From contig VXOH01000055.1 of the NCBI GenBank assembly GCA_009840135.1, positions 1 through 39,814 of the forward strand: DNA of 39,814 nucleotides, read 5' to 3'. A program made the translations under genes and the position numbers. The stretch comes from Chloroflexota bacterium. Its GTDB lineage: Bacteria > Chloroflexota > Dehalococcoidia > Lucifugimonadales > UBA3495. The notes under the pieces are model-generated. The model searched no databases, had not been told where the DNA came from, and saw only the letters and a program-made list of their open reading frames with translations. This document shows positions 7,841 to 16,389 of the stretch, piece after piece (the stretch's first letter is position 1; the number at the start of each line of letters is the position of its first letter).

Positions 7841-9661
7841 TCAGGTGATTGCGCTGCGCTGGTGCTGCCCGATGTACCCGATAACTACTTTCTGCAGCTG
7901 CCGGTCCCAGTCGAAGGCTATACGAATGGTGCGGCGCGGGTCAAAGCTGTTTCCCTTGCCGATGTGTTCGCCAAGCCAGATAAGCCGGCCGTCAACTCTG
8001 GTGGTGTAGGAGTCCCGGAACTGGGTCATGGTCGTTTCGTGCTGGCTTGTCTTGTACCACATGCCGCAGGCCTGCCGGCACGCCTGGTCTATGTCGGGTA
8101 TCGGTGTATCTCCCAGGTGTGAGGAAAAATAGTCGGTGGCCAGCCACTGCAGGGCCTTCCAAACCTGCTCCGGCCACTTGAAAGTGCTCTCATCCGCCTT
8201 CGAGTCAGCGTTTAACTGGAACAACAATTGCCCCGGATATAGCTCCCGAGCCAGCTCCACGGCAGCGTTTACGTCTTCGGGGTCGGGAATTTCACCTGAC
8301 TCGGCCGGATTGTCCCGGTAGGCCACAGCCCAGCGCAGGCTTTCTTCTTGGCTACGGCTCTCATACAACTCCTTTTCCAGTTCCTTCACTTGCGCTTTCA
8401 GGCTTTCGTTCTCATGCTCAAGTTCCTCGTTGTCCAGTTCCGTATCCTGTAGGGTCAAGAGCAGCAGCAGGCGTTCCTCAATGTCGCAGGGAGATATGAA
8501 AGCGAACTGTTTATCAGAATCTCTTTCATCCCTTTCCTCCCCGGTAGATTGAGTCGTTTCGATGTCGGTAACTGCTCCCATGGGTTCTGTGACCCTCCTA
8601 CACACTGACTCCGTATCATCATCACCGGAATCCTGGTCGGCATCGCCCCCGACCTCATCCGCGGCCCCAAAAATACGCTGCAGTGCCTTTCCAGCTTCCA
8701 ACACCTGTGGCATCAATTCCCCTCTCCTGGCCGATCGCTCCATTTCTACAACGGCGACCAAAGCCATGGGGTGGGCCGGCGCGTAATTGTCCAGCAAGCC
8801 CCGAAGTTGCTGCGCCCGTTCTGCCACCTGCTGGTACTGGTATCCGGGTTCAATATTATCCACCGTCCAGAGGTCAGGGTCGCACATGAAAAAATGGAGG
8901 AGATCTTCGTAGTCCTCTTTGATCCCGACCAGGAGTGTTTCCAGCGTAGAAGCCGCTTCTTTCTCAGCGTTCTTGGATTCGATGAGGGCATTCAGGGAGG
9001 CTGAAAAGCCAGGAATGACCTTTTCCCACTCCGGCGCAGTGGGTGGCATCTCCTTCAGCAATTCCAGGGCTGTATCAAGTGCCCTGCCAACAACCTGGTT
9101 GTCGTCTATTTCCATAGGAGTATCTTCCGGGGCCTCAAAGTCATCAACTATCGCCTTGCCGGATAGTAGCTGCACCATCAAAGTCACCGAACTGGGATCA
9201 GATTCATGCAGACTGTCCATGCAAGTCTGTAAAGCGTCAGTTAACTGGCAACGGCGGAATACTGCCTCCATCGGCTCCGCCAGGGAATCAGCGTCCCGAA
9301 TGGGAATTCCCAGGACCTCCAGTTGGGCAGATACGGAGTTGCGCAGGTCCGGCTTTATCTCATACCAGGCTCGCAACACTGTGGCAGCCAATGGCTGGGA
9401 TTTTTCCACCAGTTCGGATACTTGCCGCAGAATCACGGCCACGGGGGCAGACCTGGCGCTACGGAATCCTGCAACCCTGATGTGTCCATCAATTGCACGG
9501 TCCAGCGAATCGCGTAGGTCGCCAGGCAACTCACTCCTTGAATTCAGGGTTTGCTTTACGGTCGCTTCCACTCCCTCATCGTCAAGTAATGAAAAAAGAA
9601 AACTAGAAGCGACTGGCCCAAGGCCGTCCGCCTGATCGAGCATTGTGTCCCTTGTCGTCAT
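7841..9661 (-). CDS. Unrecognised 606-aa protein with coiled coil and conserved-looking C-terminal module
   Basis: I do not recognise this family. The N-terminal ~390 residues are mainly amphipathic helices (LLEMP, LLVGIKEDYEDLLHFF) without catalytic motifs. An acidic, low-complexity linker (about 340-385) follows, then a coiled coil (about 400-440; ELEHENESLKAQVKELEKEL). The C-terminal module (about 545-606) has a compact basic beta pattern with DPRRTIRIAFDWD followed by VVIGYIGQH. This reminds me of a C-terminal module in other uncharacterised bacterial proteins, but I cannot name it. There is no signal peptide or transmembrane segment. Base composition is less GC-rich than in its neighbours. 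Start: ATG 9661 is taken, though an ATG at 9643 has a better AAGGGA site. It ends 10 nt from the convergent hydantoinase gene. Confidence 0.75.
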   Translation of the reverse strand: MTTRDTMLDQADGLGPVASSFLFSLLDDEGVEATVKQTLNSRSELPGDLRDSLDRAIDGHIRVAGFRSARSAPVAVILRQVSELVEKSQPLAATVLRAWYEIKPDLRNSVSAQLEVLGIPIRDADSLAEPMEAVFRRCQLTDALQTCMDSLHESDPSSVTLMVQLLSGKAIVDDFEAPEDTPMEIDDNQVVGRALDTALELLKEMPPTAPEWEKVIPGFSASLNALIESKNAEKEAASTLETLLVGIKEDYEDLLHFFMCDPDLWTVDNIEPGYQYQQVAERAQQLRGLLDNYAPAHPMALVAVVEMERSARRGELMPQVLEAGKALQRIFGAADEVGGDADQDSGDDDTESVCRRVTEPMGAVTDIETTQSTGEERDERDSDKQFAFISPCDIEERLLLLLTLQDTELDNEELEHENESLKAQVKELEKELYESRSQEESLRWAVAYRDNPAESGEIPDPEDVNAAVELARELYPGQLLFQLNADSKADESTFKWPEQVWKALQWLATDYFSSHLGDTPIPDIDQACRQACGMWYKTSQHETTMTQFRDSYTTRVDGRLIWLGEHIGKGNSFDPRRTIRIAFDWDRQLQKVVIGYIGQHQRSAIT

Positions 9662-9715
9662 TGTCTGCCAACCTCAGCAATGGTCCTGTACGATGCATCC
9701 GAGGGTAACTCCAGC

Positions 9716-11113
9716 CTAATCATCCTCTTCCATATCCGGCATAAGCACGAACTCCGGGTATGACTCCATTCGAAGTTCCCCCGCGTCCTGACCCAGGCGT
9801 TCCACGTCGTAGGAAACGCGGGCCTTGATGGTCAGGTCCATCAGCTTCCAGAGGCCCAGGGAAACCGCAAACACCGCCGCCCCGATGGAGACTATGCCCA
9901 GCAACTGTATGTGGATGGGCGCTCCACCGGTAATGCTGACGGCCAGGGTGCCCCAGATGCCGGCAAACAGGTGGGCCGGCACCGCGCCTACCACGTCGTC
10001 CAGCTTGATTTTCTCCAGCAGTTTCAGGCCCAGGACTACCACCAGCCCGCCAATGGCCCCGATGATCACCGCCCAGTAATGCTCGGTGATGTCGGGCCGG
10101 GCGGTAATGGAAACCAGCCCGGCGATGGCCCCGTTCAAAATGGCGAACAGGTCAATGCGGCCCAGGATGGGTCGGGCCACCAGCAGGGCCACAATTACTC
10201 CTGCCGCCGCGGCCAGGTTGGTGTTGGCGATGACAACGCTCATGGCCACCGCGTCCTTGGCGCTGGCCAGTCCCAGCTGGGAGCCGCCGTTGAACCCGAT
10301 CCAGCCGAACCAGAGAATAAAGACGCCCAGCGTGACCACCAGGATGTTGGAAGGCGGAGTGGGGCGGACTGTACCGTCCCGCCGGAACTTGCCCAGCCGG
10401 GGGCCCACAACTATAAGACCGGCCAGGGCCGCCCATCCCCCGGTGCTGTGAACAATGGTGGAACCGGCGAAATCGGAAAAGCCCAGTTCCTTCAGCCAGC
10501 CGCCGCCCCAGGTCCAGGCGCCCACAATGGGGTAAATGATGGCGGTCAACAGCAGGACAAACAGGAAGAAGGACCAAACTTTTACCCGTTCGGCCAGGGC
10601 GCCGGACACTATGGAGGCCGCCGTAGCGACAAACACCATCTGGAAGAACCAGTCGGACATGGCCGAATAACCCGCGCCGGTTTCCAGCACTTCGGCGGCG
10701 GCGCCTTCCGGGTCACCCAGAAGCGACACTTCCGCCGCGGTGGGCCCGTAGAGCAGGTTCGGGGTGCCGATGACCCCGGCTATCAGGTCGGTGTACATCA
10801 GGTTGTACCCGACGAAGAAATAGGCCAGGGCGGCAATAGAGTAGAGGCCGATGTTCTTGAGGCAGATCATGCTGGCGTTCTTGGTGCGCACGGACCCGGA
10901 CTCCAGCATGGTAAAACCGGCGCACATCCACATGACGAGGGCGCCCCAGATCAGGAAAGAGAAAGTGTTGAAAACGAAGGCCGCCTCGTCGTCCACGCCC
11001 GCGGCGTAGGCTACCGACGGCCTGGCGACAAGCAGAGCAGCAGTCGCTACTCCCGTTGCGGCGACAATTACGGCGAGACGGGGACGGGGCAGTGATTTTA
11101 TGAACCAATGCAT
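9716..11113 (-). CDS. amt: Ammonium transporter, Amt family
   Basis: 465-aa inner-membrane channel for ammonium/ammonia. A basic N-terminus and a hydrophobic segment ending near VAYAAG look like a cleavable signal, followed by about eleven hydrophobic helices. Family hallmarks are the MLESGSVRTKN motif, the DWFFQMVF helix, and the pore twin histidines: H222 in STIVHSTGGW and H381 in GAVPAHLFAGIWGT. The cytoplasmic C-terminal tail (SYDVERLGQD) is the segment that contacts PII proteins in characterised Amts. No glnK/PII gene is adjacent, which is unusual. GGAGGG lies 4 nt before the ATG. It is transcribed divergently from threonine synthase. Confidence 0.95.
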   Translation of the reverse strand: MHWFIKSLPRPRLAVIVAATGVATAALLVARPSVAYAAGVDDEAAFVFNTFSFLIWGALVMWMCAGFTMLESGSVRTKNASMICLKNIGLYSIAALAYFFVGYNLMYTDLIAGVIGTPNLLYGPTAAEVSLLGDPEGAAAEVLETGAGYSAMSDWFFQMVFVATAASIVSGALAERVKVWSFFLFVLLLTAIIYPIVGAWTWGGGWLKELGFSDFAGSTIVHSTGGWAALAGLIVVGPRLGKFRRDGTVRPTPPSNILVVTLGVFILWFGWIGFNGGSQLGLASAKDAVAMSVVIANTNLAAAAGVIVALLVARPILGRIDLFAILNGAIAGLVSITARPDITEHYWAVIIGAIGGLVVVLGLKLLEKIKLDDVVGAVPAHLFAGIWGTLAVSITGGAPIHIQLLGIVSIGAAVFAVSLGLWKLMDLTIKARVSYDVERLGQDAGELRMESYPEFVLMPDMEEDD

Positions 11114-11167
11114 TTTTCCCTCCGTTGCCTGCGCTGGGCGCAGGGTGGCCCTGCTATGTTTGCCGAA

Positions 11168-11196
11168 ATTATACGGGGTATCGTTTTTGCTATCTA
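11168..11196 (-). promoter_or_regulatory. Candidate promoter of amt
   Basis: On the minus strand TAGATA (11196-11191), a 17-nt spacer and a consensus TATAAT (11173-11168) lie about 55 nt upstream of the amt ATG. The leader contains a small CCTGCG/CGCAGG hairpin at 11128-11144, near the ribosome-binding site. Confidence 0.5.
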
Positions 11197-11292
11197 CTGT
11201 TTATGCCTCGCAACACGACACTCTCCTTTATATTGGGGCGGGAAGAGTGTTAAACTAGGCCGCAGGCAAGCAAACTGGAGGTTTTTCGGCCA

Positions 11293-12474
11293 ATGTTCAG
11301 CTACATAGACCGTTTGGAGTGTACCCAATGCGGCAAAACGTATCCCCACGATCAGGTCAGCAAGATCAGCCCGTGCTGCGGCAAGGTCCTCTTCGCCCGC
11401 TATGATCTGCCCCGCCTGCGTCGCGAGGGAAACAGGGACGTCTTTGCCAGCCGGGACTCCAACATGTGGCGCTTTTCGGAACTGATGCCGGTGACCAAAC
11501 ACGACCACATTGTCACCCTGGGTGAGGGCGGGACGCCCCTCATGGCGGCCACCAACCTGCAGAAAAAGCTGGGACTCAAGAGCCTGTACATCAAGGAAGA
11601 AGGGCTGAACCCCACCGGTACCTTCAAGGCAAGGGGGATTTCCGCTGCTGTTTCCAAGGCTGCGGAGCTGGGCATAACCGGATTTACCATGCCATCGGCG
11701 GGAAATGCGGCCGGCGCGGCGGCGGCTTACTGCGCCCGGGCCGACCGGCCGGTGAAAGTGTTCATGCCCCAGGACGCTCCCCCGGCCAACAAGAAGGAAT
11801 CGGTTATGGCCGGTTCCGAGCTTAACCTGGTGGACGGCCTGATCAGCGACGCCGGTCGCATTGCCGTGGCCGTGGCCGAAGAGCAGAACCTCTTCGATCT
11901 TTCCACCCTCAAGGAACCGTACCGCGCCGAGGGCAAGAAGACCATGGGCCTGGAAATTGCCATGCAGTTGGGCTGGAAGATGCCCGACGCCATTATTTAC
12001 CCCACCGGCGGCGGCACCGGCATCATCGGCATGTACAAGGGCTTCCAGGAATTGCTGGAGTTGGGCTGGGTCGAGGGAACGCCTCCCAAGTTCATTGCCG
12101 TTCAACCCACCGGTTGCCAGCCTATCGTAAAAGCCTTCAACGAAGGAACGGCCACCGCGGAGCCCTGGGCCAACGCTGCCACCCTCGCCGACGGTCTGCG
12201 GGTGCCCGGCCCCTTCGCCGACTACCTGATTCTCCAGGCAATCCGTGAGACGGGCGGCACGGCCCTGGCCATTGAGGACCAGGACATGGTGGATGCCATG
12301 TACGAGATTGCCACGGAAGAGGGCATCATCGCCTGCCCCGAGGGGGCGGCAACCCTGGTTGGGTTGAAGAAACTGCTGGAACAGGGATTCCTGGGCGTGG
12401 ACGAAAACATAGTCCTGCTCAATACCGGCTCCGGCTACAAGTACCTCGACCTGATTCGAGACAGCAACGGTTAG
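11293..12474 (+). CDS. thrC: Threonine synthase
   Basis: 393-aa PLP enzyme converting O-phosphohomoserine to threonine. The N-terminus carries a zinc-ribbon-like CTQCGK and CCGK pair, typical of the long bacterial/archaeal ThrC subgroup. The PLP lysine is K112 in NPTGTFKARG. The substrate-loop MPSAGNAAGAAAAYCAR and the phosphate-binding glycine loop PTGGGTG follow in the right order. It is a monocistronic-looking gene with GGAGG 10-15 nt before the ATG. No hom or thrB is nearby. The length is normal for the family. Confidence 0.93.
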   Translation: MFSYIDRLECTQCGKTYPHDQVSKISPCCGKVLFARYDLPRLRREGNRDVFASRDSNMWRFSELMPVTKHDHIVTLGEGGTPLMAATNLQKKLGLKSLYIKEEGLNPTGTFKARGISAAVSKAAELGITGFTMPSAGNAAGAAAAYCARADRPVKVFMPQDAPPANKKESVMAGSELNLVDGLISDAGRIAVAVAEEQNLFDLSTLKEPYRAEGKKTMGLEIAMQLGWKMPDAIIYPTGGGTGIIGMYKGFQELLELGWVEGTPPKFIAVQPTGCQPIVKAFNEGTATAEPWANAATLADGLRVPGPFADYLILQAIRETGGTALAIEDQDMVDAMYEIATEEGIIACPEGAATLVGLKKLLEQGFLGVDENIVLLNTGSGYKYLDLIRDSNG

Positions 12475-12546
12475 GGTCCGTGATTGCCTCAAGGAAAGAA
12501 GTCTCCTGCTTGGTGCAGGGAGGAAGCGGAGTAGGAGAAAAGGAAA

Positions 12547-12942
12547 ATGTCGAGCTCAGAATTCTCCCCTCAGTTTGAAACGGCCAGAAGTTTGGAAGGT
12601 GGCAACCCTGAAAAAAAGGAATCCGCCGCCACAGATCTCATTCGGTCAATCAAGACTATGGGGGAGGTCCTGAAGGAATATGTGAACATGGCCAGGACCA
12701 TTCCGGAAGTCACAGAGGTCTTGCAGGCGGAAGGCGACGAGGGCCCCTATATTTTGACTGTGATTTCGGCCACTCCGTTTGATGATGGTCCGAGGGATAG
12801 TGTGTTCAGCGCCCAGTTGGAAGTGATGCAGCGAATGGAAGCTCCTCTCGTTGGATTCCATTTGGTGAATATACAGGAATTGCCCGGCGGTTTGCTGGAA
12901 TACCAAGGGCTGGAAAGGCCTCAAGTACTTTGGAGCAGATAG
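12547..12942 (+). CDS. Small protein paired with a HEPN-like gene (candidate antitoxin)
   Basis: 131 aa with no firm family. The first ~45 residues are polar and helical. The second half is a compact alpha/beta segment: YILTVISATPFDD, then FSAQLEVMQRMEAPLVGFHLVN and a QELPGG turn. That layout resembles small uncharacterised proteins encoded next to HEPN genes, possibly divergent relatives of the MNT nucleotidyltransferase antitoxins; no nucleotidyltransferase GSx10DxD signature is visible. AGGAG precedes the ATG. The stop is 3 nt before the next start, so the two genes form a tight pair. Base composition is visibly lower in GC than in thrC and ispH on either side, suggesting acquisition. Confidence 0.65.
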   Translation: MSSSEFSPQFETARSLEGGNPEKKESAATDLIRSIKTMGEVLKEYVNMARTIPEVTEVLQAEGDEGPYILTVISATPFDDGPRDSVFSAQLEVMQRMEAPLVGFHLVNIQELPGGLLEYQGLERPQVLWSR

Positions 12943-12945
12943 GTC

Positions 12946-13347
12946 ATGCCTTCCAGGGCAAATCACCTTGCTCAGGCCGACAGAAATGAAAGACTGTCCC
13001 AAGCCATTTCAGAAACAGACCCAATCCCTGAGGGAGCAACTGACTGGGTGATCACCTTGCTATTCTATTCGGCGCTCCACTTGGTGGACGCCTTTCTGGA
13101 CCAATCCAGGAGTATTCATCCGTCTTCGCACAGGAATCGGGAGTGGTACCTGTCCACAATACTCCAGTTCCGGCCGATCGTCAGAAATTACATGAACCTG
13201 TACGAAAGAAGCCTGGATGCGCGGTATCGCCTTGTACCGATTTCGCCGGTGCAAGGTAGCAGAATCAAACAGGACATGTTCCAACCCATCAGATCTCATG
13301 TTCGTTGGCTGCTGGATGAGGCCGATACGCCCACGGGTGGACAGTGA
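12946..13347 (+). CDS. HEPN-like domain protein (candidate toxin)
   Basis: 133 aa. The helix WVITLLFYSALHLVDAFL followed by SIHPSSHRNREW and a helix ending YERSLDARYRL matches the layout of small HEPN-type proteins. The RSIHPSSH segment contains an R-x6-H arrangement, near the RNase signature R-x4-6-H of HEPN toxins. HEPN proteins are commonly RNA-cleaving toxins in abortive-infection or toxin-antitoxin pairs, which fits the two-gene layout with the upstream 131-aa gene (3-nt gap). Function is inferred; a non-catalytic HEPN is possible. GC content is low compared with the housekeeping neighbours. Confidence 0.65.
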   Translation: MPSRANHLAQADRNERLSQAISETDPIPEGATDWVITLLFYSALHLVDAFLDQSRSIHPSSHRNREWYLSTILQFRPIVRNYMNLYERSLDARYRLVPISPVQGSRIKQDMFQPIRSHVRWLLDEADTPTGGQ

Positions 13348-13418
13348 TGCATTTAAAAGGAATGGGCGCTCCCTCTTCAAGAGCTTGTTATGCAGCGTTC
13401 GGGGCATAGAGGTTGCCA

Positions 13419-14159
13419 ATGACCACCAAACCCTTACACACCTACATAATCAATACCGAGATTGACTACAGCGCATTGGAGTTCAATCCCGATGACCCGG
13501 AGCCGCTGCCTGACGGTATGTTTCAATATCCTATATTTTCCGAAGTTTTTGCCGTTCTGGACGCTCATCTCAACACCCTGGGGGACCCGGAGACTATCTT
13601 CCGCAGCAGCAACACCTTCATCTGTTACGATCGGAGCAACCTGAACGTAAGGGTGGGGCCGGACTTCTACGCGGCCTTTGATGTTGACGCTCACGCCATA
13701 ATGCATCGCCTGATCTACCTCCCCTGGGAGGCCGGCAAACCGCCGGACTTCGTGCTGGAGGTTGCCTCGGAAAGCACCGGGCGGCAGGACACGATAAACA
13801 AGCGCGAAATCTACGCCCGAATAGGCATACGGGAGTACTGGCGGTTCGACTCCACGGGAGGAGACTATCACGGCGAACCGCTGGCTGGGGAGGCGCTGGT
13901 TAACGGGGAGTACCGGCGAATTGAGCTCACCACCGAGCCGGACGGAGTACTGAAGGGATACAGTCCGACCCTGCGGCTCTGGCTCTGCTGGCAGGACGAA
14001 ATGCTGAAATTCTACGACGACCGGACCGGCTCCTACCTGATGAACCTGCCCGACACTCAGGCCGCACTGGGTAACACCCAGGCTGCGCTGGGCGAGGCAC
14101 AATCCCGGATTCGCCAGCTGGAAGATAATTTGCGGCGGGCCCAGGGGGAAAATTCCTAA
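13419..14159 (+). CDS. Uma2 family (DUF820) endonuclease-like protein with coiled-coil tail
   Basis: 246 aa. PD-(D/E)XK-fold family of unknown biological role. The candidate catalytic set is D82 (VGPDFYAAF), E114 (FVLEVASES) and K128 (NKREIYARIG), followed by the family's REYWRFD strand. After a beta-rich segment the C-terminus carries two near-identical TQAALG repeats and a heptad-like helix. The ATG at 13419 has AGAGG 6 nt upstream and is preferred to a TTG two codons earlier. It follows the HEPN-like pair by 71 nt in the same direction and precedes ispH by 44 nt. Uma2 genes are widely amplified in cyanobacteria and Chloroflexota. Confidence 0.85.
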   Translation: MTTKPLHTYIINTEIDYSALEFNPDDPEPLPDGMFQYPIFSEVFAVLDAHLNTLGDPETIFRSSNTFICYDRSNLNVRVGPDFYAAFDVDAHAIMHRLIYLPWEAGKPPDFVLEVASESTGRQDTINKREIYARIGIREYWRFDSTGGDYHGEPLAGEALVNGEYRRIELTTEPDGVLKGYSPTLRLWLCWQDEMLKFYDDRTGSYLMNLPDTQAALGNTQAALGEAQSRIRQLEDNLRRAQGENS

Positions 14160-14203
14160 ATGCAACCCGGGAAATCACCAAGGGAGACGCAGGAGGGATG
14201 GTA

Positions 14204-15103
14204 ATGGAAGTTATACTTTGCTCCCCCCGAGGATTCTGCGCTGGAGTGGTCCGGGCCATCCAGGTTGTGGAAGATTGCCTGGAGCGATTCGGCCCCCCCA
14301 TTTACGTCAAGCACCAGATTGTCCACAACCCCTACGTTGTGAAAGATCTGGAAAGAAAGGGCGCGGTTACCGTTGAGACGGTGGAGGAAATACCGCCGGG
14401 CTCCCGGGTGGTCTTCTCCGCCCACGGCTCACCTCCCGAGGACTTTGAACAGGCGCGCCAAAGGGACCTCCAGGTCATAGATGCCGTTTGCCCGCTGGTT
14501 ACCCGGGTCCACAATGAGGCCAGGAAATACGACAGCGAGGGTCGGCGCGTAATCCTGGTCGGCCATGACGGTCACCAGGAAGTGAAGGGAACCATGGGGC
14601 AGGCCCCCATGCACCTGGTGGACGAAAACTCTGAAGACCGGATGCCCGACTGGGGCCCGGACACCCCGGTGGCAGTCCTGACCCAGACCACCCTGTCCGT
14701 TGGCGACACGGCCGCCGCCATAGACGAGATAAAGGAAAGGTTCCCCCAGGCCCTGGTGCGTAACGACATCTGCTACGCCACCACCAACCGGCAGGCCGCG
14801 GTCAGCAAGATGGCTTCGCTGGTGGATATGGCCCTGGTTATCGGTGCCCAGAACAGCTCCAACTGCAACCGGTTGCTGGAATTGGCCAGGTCCCTGGGCA
14901 TTCCCGCGTACCTGATCAATGGCCCCGATGAAGTTCGCCCCGAGTGGGTGGAGGAAGCCAGGGTTGTTGGCATCGCCTCCGGCGCATCCACTCCCGAGAT
15001 TCTGGTGGAGCAGGTTATCGAGGCACTGAATCCGGAAAAGGTAACAGTGCTGGAGGGTGTGGAGGAGAACATCACCTTCACCATGCCTCGGGAGCTACAG
15101 TAG
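14204..15103 (+). CDS. ispH: 4-hydroxy-3-methylbut-2-enyl diphosphate reductase
   Basis: 299-aa [4Fe-4S] enzyme that makes IPP and DMAPP in the last step of the MEP isoprenoid pathway. The three cluster cysteines are C12 (PRGFCAGV), C96 (DAVCPLVTRVH) and C190 (NDICYATTNRQ). The substrate-binding histidines in HQIVHNPYVV and FSAHGSPP, the TQTTLS motif and an SSNCNRL loop (often SSNSNRL) are also visible. Two starts compete: ATG 14198 is only 2 nt from AGGAGG, whereas ATG 14204 is 7 nt away and places the first cysteine at position 12 as in E. coli, so I use 14204. The reading order places it between Uma2 and a flippase-like gene. Confidence 0.95.
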   Translation: MEVILCSPRGFCAGVVRAIQVVEDCLERFGPPIYVKHQIVHNPYVVKDLERKGAVTVETVEEIPPGSRVVFSAHGSPPEDFEQARQRDLQVIDAVCPLVTRVHNEARKYDSEGRRVILVGHDGHQEVKGTMGQAPMHLVDENSEDRMPDWGPDTPVAVLTQTTLSVGDTAAAIDEIKERFPQALVRNDICYATTNRQAAVSKMASLVDMALVIGAQNSSNCNRLLELARSLGIPAYLINGPDEVRPEWVEEARVVGIASGASTPEILVEQVIEALNPEKVTVLEGVEENITFTMPRELQ

Positions 15104-15143
15104 TCCCGACCCGGCCGCATCAGTTGAGGAGCTGACTTTCCGG

Positions 15144-16202
15144 TTGCATCCTGACCAGGCACCGAGCCGCCCCGTCTCCATTGTTCGCCGGGTATTCTCC
15201 TTGCCCACGCTGGTTTCGCTGGCTCTGGCTGGCGCTTTCCTTGCCTTCCTGGCGACCCGCCTGGACATGGACCTGGCCGAAACCTGGCAGCAGCTTCGTT
15301 CGGCCAACCCCTTCTACCTCCTCCTGGCGGTCATCATCCACTACACGACCTTTTTCTTCAGGGGATTGCGCTGGAGGTTGCTGCTCAACAACGCGGCCCA
15401 TCCCGACGAGGAAAGGGCAGGGGCGTTCCAGTGCGCGCAGATGGTATTGCTGGGGTGGTTTGCCAACTCGGTAGCCTGGCTGCGGCTGGGCGACGCTTAC
15501 CGGGCTTACCTGTACCACGAGGAGAGCCGCGCTCCCTTCGTCCGCACCGTTGGCACCATTGTATCCGAGCGGTTGCTGGATGCGGCCACGATGGTAGTCC
15601 TGCTGGCCCTGTGTTTACCCTTTATAGTTGGCGCCGGCCTGGGAATCGGGTTGACTATTACCGCCACCGCCGCCGGGCTGCTGGCGATTCTCCTGGCCGG
15701 TGTAATTCTGATCGGCATAGCGGGCCGAAGAGAAGGGCTCTCCGGCTTCTTTCAGGCACTTCTCTCCTGGCTGCCCGACCGGCTGAGTTCGTGGTTTGTC
15801 CAGCGCCTCAGGCAGTTCAGGGAGGGGACGATACAGAGCCTGAAGAGCGTTCCCCTGGCTGCCCTCTGGGGCCTGTTGGGTTGGCTGGCGGAAATTGCCC
15901 GCCTCTACCTGGTCACCCAGGCCCTGGGTCTGGACCTCTCCGCAGCCCTGATCGTGTTCCTGACCCTGGCCAACTCGCTGCTGACCCTGGTCCCCACGCC
16001 CGGGGGAATAGGTGCGGTGGAAGCCGGGCTGGGCGGCCTCCTGAAACAGCTGACCACTCTGTCAACGCCAGCCGCCCTGGCCCTCGTTTTGGTTGACCGG
16101 GCAATCAGCTACCTCAGCGTCATCGTCACAGGGGCCATACTGTTTGTCCTGCGCTGGCTCCTCAGGAGGCGAGGCAATCCACAGAGCGGTACGGGCGCCT
16201 GA
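15144..16202 (+). CDS. Flippase-like/lysylphosphatidylglycerol synthase TM-domain membrane protein
   Basis: About 352 aa with 7-8 hydrophobic helices. The order YRAYLYHEESRAPFVRTVGTIVSERLLD, then TPGGIGAVEAGL near the C-terminus, is the signature of the LPG_synthase_TM/UPF0104 (YbhN-like) family, proposed lipid or glycolipid flippases. There is no aminoacyl-transferase domain, so it is not a full MprF. The frame is open back to GTG 15057 inside ispH, but that codon abuts its only purine-rich site. TTG 15144 with GAGGAG 13 nt upstream is the more plausible start. It probably shares the ispH transcript. Confidence 0.8.
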   Translation: MHPDQAPSRPVSIVRRVFSLPTLVSLALAGAFLAFLATRLDMDLAETWQQLRSANPFYLLLAVIIHYTTFFFRGLRWRLLLNNAAHPDEERAGAFQCAQMVLLGWFANSVAWLRLGDAYRAYLYHEESRAPFVRTVGTIVSERLLDAATMVVLLALCLPFIVGAGLGIGLTITATAAGLLAILLAGVILIGIAGRREGLSGFFQALLSWLPDRLSSWFVQRLRQFREGTIQSLKSVPLAALWGLLGWLAEIARLYLVTQALGLDLSAALIVFLTLANSLLTLVPTPGGIGAVEAGLGGLLKQLTTLSTPAALALVLVDRAISYLSVIVTGAILFVLRWLLRRRGNPQSGTGA

Positions 16203-16275
16203 GGGTTGGGCCCCGCCAATCAGACTGCCGCCCCGAATGCCGGGTTGTCCTGCGCCCGACCGCACCGTAGCCCTG

Positions 16276-16284
16276 TGCTATACT
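16276..16284 (+). promoter_or_regulatory. Extended -10 promoter before the VWA gene
   Basis: TGCTATACT, a near-consensus extended -10, lies about 105 nt upstream of the VWA start with no clear -35. It shares the TGC-TATA core with the tRNA-Gly and pyr-operon promoters in this window. Confidence 0.45.
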
Positions 16285-16389
16285 TTTCTTCAGGCAGGCA
16301 ATCAGAAGGGCGGATTGCCTGCCGTCCAGCCACCGCCCCCACCAGGAGCCATCCCCTTTAGGCGAACTACCCGGCGAAGGGAGGCCGAA

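Noticed and set aside
16093-16389. 99-codon N-terminal extension of the VWA protein
   Set aside because: It overlaps the membrane-protein gene and is Pro/Arg-rich; the ATG at 16390 has a strong ribosome-binding site and a promoter-like sequence ahead of it.
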